From Bryum argenteum (lineage: Eukaryota; Streptophyta; Bryopsida; Bryales; Bryaceae): a DNA stretch of 64,000 nt. Shown one piece after another: positions 55,734-64,000 of the stretch. The notes below the pieces were generated by a model that searched no databases, had not been told where the DNA came from, and saw nothing but the letters and a program-made list of their open reading frames with translations. Each line of letters starts with the position of its first letter. Positions within the stretch are counted from its first letter, which is position 1. The position numbers and the translations under genes were made by a program. Location: the NCBI GenBank assembly GCA_037043015.1, contig CM073321.1:25619510-25683509 (forward strand), in the 5' to 3' direction.

Positions 55734-56040
55734 TGTTACGAGAAGTAATCCGGATATCCCAAGTAGACAAGCAATTGTTCGTTCCCCCCTCTCCACCTAG
55801 AACATGACGTTTCTCTTAGATCGTGGCAGTACAATCACCTAGATCCCCGTACGTGATACGGCGGTTAGGATCAATCATGAGCACTTAAGGCGCAGCCACT
55901 ACCTTAATTGCACCACCTAAACTGTACCCAGTTACCCACCACACTCAGAGTATATGAGAAGCCTCACTTATTGAGCTCCCTCTCTCTTTTAGTTTGCTCG
56001 TGCATGAGTGTGTTTCCATTCTTCTCGGTATCTCCCAACA
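55734..56040 (+). mobile_element. 5' LTR of a Ty1/copia element
   Basis: Starts TGTTACGAG and ends CTCCCAACA, 307 bases, directly followed by CGTTATCAACACC, which resembles a plant copia primer-binding site. A TATA-like GTATATGAG lies near 55953. Fossil. Confidence 0.65.
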
Positions 56041-57655
56041 CGTTATCAACACCTTTACTACCAAGCTACTTTCCGAAGGGACAGTTATTGATAGGACTCT
56101 ACTTGCCTCCTCCACCTTCTCAATCGCACCTTAGCATGATCGCAGTAGGCGCATAAGATACTTGAATCTTCTTTCTTGTATCTGCAGGTTAGCAAGATTA
56201 AGCGCATAGTCATGTCGACTCAGCCGAAAAACACAAAGGAGACACGGATGGCACCGCTCATCTTCGACCTGCTGGAGTAAGATGACTCCAACTACACCGA
56301 CTGGAAATTTAATATCTGGGCCACCCTTACATTTGATGAACTCGACGCAATATTGACCTGCACCTGAAAGAAGAAATACCAGCGCCATACTTGTAGGAGG
56401 CGATGATGATCATGCGCTGACACATGGACACGGCGCTTTGAATGCAATACATCGCCGAGGAAATGACAGCACGACTCTGGGCTCACCTCATGGCAGGATT
56501 CAAGCATGAGGAGGCCATCTTCTTTCCACGCGCGCAAGCAAACTGCAGCGCTCTGCGAGTACTCGACTTACCAAATTTCTCCACATACAACTCGAAGCTC
56601 CATTGGATTACTACTAAACTTAGGCTATGCAGCATCGCTATTACGGCCGCCGAACTGATAAACAAAATACTAAACTCTTTCCTTCCCCCCCCCCCCGCAT
56701 GTGTAATTCTTTTGCTCCAGTATAGAAACATGAAATTCACCCAATACTTGGAACTCATGAAATACTTGCAAGTCGGGGAACTGCAGTAGTAGATCCTACT
56801 TCAGACAGCCGAAAAGCGACGAGCACGTGAGGTTCACACTACCAAAAAATCAACCGCAGTACCATAAAAGTCTGCTGCCACCTCAACCTCAGCAACAAAG
56901 GCCAACAACTCAAACCAAGAAGCGTATAAATTTGAGGCTCCAACGTGTACTCTAAAAGGCAGCTCTGTTTAGCCATGCAGCGAATGGAGCAAACATCACT
57001 ATAAAAACCTCTGGTACGCTCATGGCCATAAGTCTGGAATTTCGAATAACTCACCTACTCGACAAGTTGAGAGTAATTGCCACAAATGTGGCAAACCCGA
57101 TCACTATGCCCGAGAATGCCAAGCATCAGAATACATAGTAAATATGTATAAAGAGCTTCAAGCACTCAAATGCACAAGGAGAGAGGCTCACACTTTAGAT
57201 GTCCCATTTGTCATCGAGCTTGACGCACAAAATTACATGGTGAATACTGGCGCCACTACCGTTGAGGCTAACATTGCCTTACTCCATAGTGCCTCCTCAC
57301 ACCATCTTGCAAGACCAAACATTCTTCGAGTTTAAAACTCAAAATGAGCCTTGGCAAACTTGTGATTTAATTACAATTGCAGGGAAACGTAATTTTTGTT
57401 TCCGTGAGGGCTAGACACACATAGTGTTATCCAAGGGAGCCCCCCTCATTCGCAAACGAGTAATGTACGCTCCTGGCGCCCCTTGTAGCCTGATCAACGA
57501 TAGGGATCTAAGCGCCAGAAATATTCACATCTCCACTGTCCATGAAAAGGGAGAAGAAGTGTTAGAATTGAGAAGAGGGCCTAGCTTGGTAGCAACAGGA
57601 CGAGCGGGTGCTAGCGAGGTGAACGCACACTACGCTTCTACAAAATTGTAGTGAC
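56041..57655 (+). mobile_element. Ty1/copia gag-protease fossil, broken
   Basis: Parts: gag (DDSNYTDWKFNIWATLT, about 56285), zinc knuckle CHKCGKPDHYARECQ (about 57070-57120), then a protease-like stretch and RVMYAPGAPCSLINDRDLSA to about 57655. Integrase and reverse transcriptase are not seen and no second LTR was found. Broken in several places; old. A poly-C run is at about 56687-56697. Confidence 0.8.
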
Positions 57656-58771
57656 AGCAGAATTTTTGGTGTAGGTTAAGATCCAATTTTAGACTAGATT
57701 TTTTACATTTTCTGGAAAACAAATAGTAGGTATAATAGTGCACCTTATCTACATTTGAGATTGAAGAACTAATTCTTAATTGCTAAAAAATAGAACCTTA
57801 AAATGAGTACAAGCGTTAAAAGTTTGTAATGCACAGAAACGGGTTTTGCACGTATGTATTCATTACAAATGTTTATTTCTATGAAGTATACATTTTGAAT
57901 AGCTATATATAAGCCTTAATTCATTTTCTATCATATTGTGCTCTTAGCAAAGATAAATTCATCGCCAAAGATAAAAAAATGTAAGAAATTTGGCTAAAGG
58001 GTTAAGTAGTCTGAGTTTAAAGGCTTCTTTGTCAATTTTTTCTTGTTAGTAGCATATAATTACTATCTGTCTTTGTTGAATAACAATTATATTTTTGGGA
58101 ATGCAAAAAATACCACACCATTTGTTGCATCAGAGATGTAGGTCCATATATTGCCTCATTCTTCTAAAATCCCAATTGACTTCCTTGTAAACCGCATTGT
58201 ACTAGGTTTGTACAGATCGTACTTCTTTCTCCTGCATCAACCAATGAAAGGAGCCCTTCTCGGTTTCTATTGCGGTCGTTGTCTGACACATACTTCTTAT
58301 CTTTTCAGCAAAAATTTCTCTTGTACTACCAAAATTGAAGGATGATTTCATTATTTTGTTGCTTGTGAAGCATGATGAAGCATGATGGCGCCCTTGTCGT
58401 TCGAATTTGTGTTCGTCGTACATTGTCGATAGCAAGTCGGAGGCTCAGAGCAATCTTCGTCAAATTTAGTCGTTTTGAACCTTCAGTCATATTTGAGTTG
58501 GGCGTCAGTGTTTGTATCTTTGCATGGTTCCTTTACGTGTCTAATCAAATTAAGCACACCTAAAAAAACCACAGGGTTTCGGTATTGAGTTATTAAGTCC
58601 AGAAGTTGCGTACTAAGGTAGACGCGAAGCCTGATTTCTTCAAAAATTTGCGTTAGGGTTCCATCACGTACTTAATTACAATAAAATTAGTACTATACAA
58701 TCAATGTTATACTTTCATGTGACGTTGTACAGTTTGCTAATCATTTTGTCGTTGTATTTGCAGCGGCAAAT
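57656..58771. other. No gene seen
   Basis: AT-rich; short frames only, no recognisable domain. Confidence 0.5.
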
Positions 58772-59484
58772 ATGGAATTTTTGCACTGTTCTGAGATCAA
58801 AGAAAACGACTGGTTGGTGAGCACTGAGACATTCTTTACCAACGATAATCCGTCAAGTTTCCTTTTGGGAGACGACAAACTAGGAGCCAACGACTTAAGG
58901 ACGACGATGATGCGCCGAGATCTCCCGTTGGTGATGGTCGTAGGGATGAGAAGGTTAAGAAGAGTGCTACAGAGAAGGAGGTGGAGAAGTTGGCATCAGT
59001 GAAGCTTCATCTTCCGCCTTGTGCTCTTACGGAAGAGGATTTCGAGACATATAGGCTTCCCAACAAAGGCAAGAATCCACATAAGCTACGGCCTCTTGGT
59101 GACATCTTTGACAAGGAGGTAACAGATGTCTTTGGGCAACCAAAGGGGAGAAAGGGGAGGGTTGGTTATCACTATGGAGATTGTAAGGACCAAGATGTCT
59201 TAAACCGCATTTCTGAGATATTTCTCTTGGTTTATTTAAGAGATCTACCTAGGTCCAAGATGATAGCTAAGCAATTTGCTACGGGTATTGTCATGGAGGT
59301 GCTAAAAAAGAAACCTATGAGTTGGGCGGAGTTTGCTCGTGTTTCTAACAAAAACCAAAGAAGCAAGTGGTTAAAAAAAGTGGAGGTTAATGAAGATACT
59401 CCACGCCAACCTACTGCAGATTCAAATATTGAGGGTAGTGAACACACTACAGCTGAGGTCGCTGATAATCCCTCACCAATGTAA
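58772..59484 (+). CDS. Unrecognised protein frame
   Basis: The frame at 58981-59484 gives 167 residues: KLHLPPCALTEEDFETYRLP, HKLRPLGDIFDKEVTDVFGQ, YGDCKDQDVLNRISEIFLLV, FATGIVMEVLKKKPMSWAEF, then a basic then acidic tail. The same frame is open upstream through an acidic/basic linker (DDDDAPRSP, DEKVKKSATEKEVEKLA), so the true start is earlier; a possible beginning, MEFLHCSEIKENDWL at 58772, is in another frame, meaning an intron or a frameshift lies near 58890. I do not recognise it. It precedes the SET-domain gene by about 1 kb on the same strand and could be its neighbour or an upstream exon. Confidence 0.45.
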
Positions 59485-60529
59485 AAATATGTTGTTGAAT
59501 CTGAATGTATAAGGGTTTAGCATGCAGGTTCAGTAGTCTAACTTGGTACACTTTTGGCTTTAGGGTGCTTGCAAATGTAGCAGTATCAGGAGGGTCTGAG
59601 GACCCAAAAGATCAAGTTTGGGCTTCCGTAAGCCATCGAAAACATGCAGCAGGTGGAAGTACAAGATCCAAGAGAGTTTGGCAATAGAAAGAGAGCAAAG
59701 CGAAAGCTAGTGAAGACAAGGAGGCGAAGAAGCAGCCAAAGAAAAAGAAGAAGAGAAAGTTCCAACAAGGCCCCAAAGTATGAGCACTTGGCATTGGCAT
59801 TTTCATTTGCATTTCTATTTTGCGTTATGCATGTTGTAATTTTGCATATCGCATATTGCATTCGACATTTGACAATTTGGCATTTTGCAATTTTGTGTAC
59901 ATGAGGAGTAGTATATACAGCAGATAGCTGATGTTTGAGTTGGCTCTCTAAATTTTGGTGTCAGACGCATTGACCAATATTGTAGATATGGTTTTTTATA
60001 TAATCCAAGAAGCTAACATGTTCGTGATGATCTATGTCAACTTCAATTTGGTCCATAGTATGAAAGGTGGTTCAACCCAGCAGATTTATAAAGCGGGCTC
60101 GAGGCTCTTCCAGTGTTGGTTTGCCAGGATAGCCTAAAGGAGCACAAATTGTAGAAGTTTACATACATTACCTCCTCCAAGATGTCTAATCTTGCATGAA
60201 ACACACCAAAAAAAGTAGTTGAGACTCCACATTTTTGCTTGAGTTGCCAAAGTTGTAGTATAGTTGGCCTACGTTCCACTTCTTGGCTAAGGAGCCTATA
60301 ACAGTCACCTTGTACAACAAGAGGAAAACTTCGAAGTTACCTGATCAACAAACCTGTAAGTGTGGAGACATTCTTTGCATACGACTTCTCGTTCACTTTG
60401 TCTAGTTTTGTACAAATCATACCTCTTGGTTCAACATGTACCTTATGGTACAACATGTACCTTTTGGTACAACTTGAATTGCGTTTACCGCTATTTCAAT
60501 GATCATACGCAATTTATACTAATGTCATT
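59485..60529. other. No gene supported; short low-complexity stretches
   Basis: A basic frame at about 59640-59770 (Arg/Lys-rich) and a GCATTTTG-like low-complexity run at 59790-59890. Three copies of a 20-base block containing ACATGTACCTT and GGTACAAC lie at about 60420-60478. Confidence 0.45.
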
Positions 60530-61290
60530 ATGACATTGCATGAATTGATCGAGGAGGTACTGTTTTGCAATGGAGACAAATGCAAAGACTTGGACTTTGG
60601 AGGTTGTGTTGGTCACTACAACAGATATTGCTTGCACAAGTGGACGGATGGTTGCAATTGTGTCATGTCATGTAAAAACCAAGTAGTCCACAGGAGTCTA
60701 CCTACCCCCATTCAAGTTTTATGGGCTGGAGCTAAAGGATGGGAAGTAAGGTCTCCAAATACCATAGAAAAGGGCACATTCGTATTTGAGCTTGTTGAGG
60801 AGATTGTCACTGAAGCGGAGTTTCAGCAACAAAGGGCCCAGAGGAAACTTGGTGAGATTGAGGCACACACTATGGCGCTGAATGGCACTTGGAGAGCGGA
60901 AAAGGTCCGATTCAATAGAGTTGAGTTTTGCATTGATGCTACAAATTCCTCCAATGTTACGAGGTTTTGTACGATAGGTATTTTATATGTAGTTTGAGAT
61001 TCATGTAAGGAAGTGTAGGTCAAAATTCTCATGTATATCAAAATGTCTGTGCATGAATTTTGTACAGATGTGAAGATGCAAACTTGATGGATGGTTGAGT
61101 GAACATTGATAACAATGACACTTGACTATATCTCGTAGCCTTCTTTGCACGAGAGATCATTCTAGCCTGGGAGGAATTGACATGGGACTATGACCGTAGC
61201 TTTGACAAATCGGACATTCATGGAGGAGATGCTATACCCCCTTTCGAATGTCTTTGTAGAAGCACTCTGTGTAGGGACATCAAAAACGAA
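60530..61290 (+). pseudogene. SUVR-type SET-domain methyltransferase, decayed
   Basis: The frame at 60530-60968 reads pre-SET cysteines (CNGDKCKDLDFGGC, then CNCVMSCKNQVV) and the start of SET: KGWEVRSPNTIEKGTFVFEL, EEIVTEAEF and CIDATNSSNVTRF, stopping where INHSC should follow; a GTACGA donor is there. The sense goes on at 61069-61290: CEDANLM, VAFFAREIIL, EELTWDY and a post-SET FECLCRSTLCRD. Known relatives methylate histone H3 lysine 9. NHS of the NHSC motif is not found, two stops lie in the second part, and frame does not join cleanly, so I call it decayed. The post-SET keeps Cys at the expected places. Confidence 0.7.
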
Positions 61291-64000
61291 GATGCAGTCA
61301 TTCAGGCCGCAAATGGAGAGCCAACCATTTAGGTAGCAAGCATGGAAAGATGGACCCATTCGGCTCGCAAATCTCATCGAGCATCCAGCCGGCAAACTTG
61401 CACTTGAAACTGAACATTTATTTCCCACTCTTGATTGAAATGAATCTACATGTGTCATTTTATACATGTATATTCATTTGAGCTTGACCTGAAGCTGTCC
61501 ATTGTAAACAAAATGAACAATTGTATATTAGATATTTGTAATTACTATATGATGCTCTTTCTAAGTTAATGAAAATAAAGAGAAGGTAGCATATTTCTAA
61601 ATATTTTCTTGTATTATAAGCCTACGAATCTTCGAAGAACTCAAGTCCCCTTGCCTGAACACACCGTCTTCCCAACCCCACTCTAAACAATCACCAATGA
61701 GAAAAACTCTATATAGAAATGTCAACAGCAATAACAATTCCAAATAACTACATTTAAGTCTTCTCTTGGAGAAAGCACTAAAATATAAATTTCAGCATAT
61801 ACAAACTGTCAAATATATATACTAACCTTGTGTACCAAACCTTAAACACCCTCATTTGAACTTGATTGTCATAGTATGTTTGAAACAAACTAATACAATT
61901 AGTACAAAGACTATGTTGCCCTAGGCCCCTGGTGTACAATTAGAAAAATACTCCAAGTTTGTACAATGCAACTATTTTGATACAATACAAACACTTACAT
62001 GCATACCGTGATCAACCTTCATATTGTCATGAGTACAAATTAATTCCCATACAACATATCTAAAGAATTTTAGTACAAATGGAGGATACAAACCATATTA
62101 CATACTAAAAGGTTCAACTTACCAAATAAGTGTTCGGAGAATCGTACAATCTCTGCATGACAAGCTATGTAGTTGTACCGCTGCCATGGAAAAGGCCGCC
62201 AATTTCGTGGACACAATATTAATGTTTGTACAAAAATATAGAAACTAGCGCAAACCGATACAATAATCTCTAACATGTGACCATGTTTTCACAAAACTGT
62301 GGAACCGAATACATCCAAAACAATGTAGGTGTGAAGTTAAACCTGATCTAAGAGTTTAGAAACCTCAAATCAAAGAATACATGGTGATATAACTTACCTA
62401 GTTTGCATAGTGTAGAGAAATGGTCTTCAAGGCAGAAATGTTGCTCCCATCTTGAATAAATTCATAGATCCATTTTGAAGTGCACACAAGTATAAGTGCA
62501 AACTTGTAGATAAGAACAATGATATCAGAATTTGTCATACAAAGCAGCACATATCCAAGAGTTTCTACTAATCCACAAATTCTTGTAGCCTAAACTACAA
62601 AGATATCGTAAACACACTAAATTTTCCTTCTTCTACCACAACAGCTTCAAATAATGAGTCACTCGTCCAAATTGCTCCCCTCGGCGAGTTTTAAAGTAAC
62701 ATGGAGTCCTACAAGGAAGGCAATAATGCCATAGTGAGAATAGAGGTTTTCCGAAACCGACCCAAGTTGTTGTTTTCACAAATGTAAGACGAGCCAACCA
62801 CGGGCCATGAAGTGGAAGTCATGAGTTTGTGGGAAACTCTAGTCTTTGGAATCGACGAGAAGACATTGCTACGTAGGGCAGTGTAAAACAGAATCAACCA
62901 TTGCAAGTAAGATTTGGAAAACAGTCACCTACGGCAATCTCCACAAAGACCAAGGTTTGAGAGTACTTTTGAGAGCCACAAAAGCCCTAAAATGGGGTTG
63001 ATGACACGTACGCCTTTAGATATCCTCATGATTTCCTCCTGATACCTGGTAGGTTTCTTACATCCCGCAAAAAGCGTCTATCGCTTCTGTAATACCCAGG
63101 ACTAAGGAGGCATTTACTATAAATAGCCAATACTTTAAATTTTAGTATATAATATTTTAATATAAGCATGCAATATAGGTAGACCAATAAAATCTGTCAA
63201 ACATATCAAATGTATTTTGTATAAGTACAAAAGCAATAATATGAAAAATTGCAAAATGTTGGACATAAGTTACAAGTATACGATTTCATTAAATGTAATC
63301 ATTTCAAAATTTCATACTCCTATCTATGATTCTTTTACTACAAGTAAGTAAAGATTAGGGCATAAATAATAGCAATCACATCAGAGTTCATAAATTCAAT
63401 TTTTTGTATAGACTATCCTTAGTTTTGCACATTTCAATCATATTTAAATACATATTATTCATACTACACTAAATATTTAGATAGATTAGAGTTAAATTAT
63501 CATAGGATTTGAAAATGCTATAAGTTTTTTCTTTTGCCTAAAAAATTTACTAAAAGCATTGTTTTGGCTACTAAGTAAGGACCCCCAACTTAGGCAATAT
63601 AGTAGGTAAAAATATTGAACAACAATAAATATGTAAAGGACTACACTAAATAGGTAGATAAGTGTTAGAATCACCTAAATTTTGGTAAATGACTACACTA
63701 AATAGTTAGATTAGTGTTAGAATTACTAATTTACATAAAAAGGTGATATTAAAAAGGTTAATTTGTGTATGTTTATTAATATACGTATGATATAATAAAC
63801 TATATGATTTTTACATGTTGCGAGGACTATACAAAATACAATATATTCACAATTTAGAATACATAAATTCCAATCTGGAACTGTAGTCCAAAGAGCTTAA
63901 GCATTATTTATATAACTTTACATTTTTTCTAAACGTCATCATCCTAAACCCTTGAAGTAACGTGTGTTATGATTCAACTGCTTACATCAGTATATAAGAA
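61291..64000. other. No gene seen; AT-rich
   Basis: Short frames only on both strands. Three related blocks containing ACTACACTAAATA and AGATTAG or AGATAAG with GTTAGA lie at about 63465, 63640 and 63690; the last two are about 50 bases apart and form a direct duplication. Confidence 0.5.

Overview
The window looks like nuclear DNA of a streptophyte plant, probably a seedless land plant (bryophyte or lycophyte grade) or a close algal relative. Reasons: a complete intron-rich SMG1 kinase gene (absent from Arabidopsis and most fungi, kept in mosses and many other plants); plant-type Ty3/gypsy chromoviruses and a Ty1/copia element; a hAT transposase and a DUF8039/DUF7869-type transposon-like gene of kinds I recall from seedless plants; a plant-type 26S rRNA copy; and telomere-like CCCTATA repeats. 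The species cannot be named from the sequence.

Layout. 0-9.4 kb (minus strand): decayed coding sequence, comprising a protein-kinase domain, an FCP1/NIF-like HAD phosphatase domain and a long gene I do not recognise (about 8.7 to 4.5 kb). 9.46-11.97 kb: a young but broken chromovirus with a 5-bp target duplication. 12-17.3 kb: non-coding, with AT-rich tandem repeats, a piggyBac-like TTAA-flanked MITE and (CCCTATA)8. About 30 copies of a 21-bp near-perfect palindrome (arms TTCAACTCGA / TCGAGTTGAA) lie in clusters between 2.2 and 17.3 kb and I saw none further right. 17.3-21.0 kb (plus): a decayed DUF8039/DUF7869-like gene interrupted by an 0.87-kb antisense 26S rRNA piece. 22.0-24.0 kb: ends of two different chromovirus families side by side.

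25.2-41.2 kb (plus): SMG1, which I resolve into 19 exons coding for about 3,714 residues with HEAT-type N-terminus, FAT, PIKK kinase, long C-terminal insertion and FATC. It is the one gene here that looks intact and functional (nonsense-mediated mRNA decay, UPF1 phosphorylation).

42.8-45.7 kb: a decayed hAT transposase gene. 46.6-47.1 kb: a GC-rich fold-back element. 47.1-52.5 kb: AT-rich, no gene seen. 52.6-57.7 kb: fossils of a Ty3/gypsy element and then a Ty1/copia element. 58.8-59.5 kb: an unrecognised open frame. 60.5-61.3 kb: a decayed SUVR-type SET-domain histone methyltransferase. 61.3-64 kb: AT-rich, no gene seen.

All exon borders were set by reading splice signals and frame continuity by eye; no alignment or search was run, and family calls rest on remembered family motifs.
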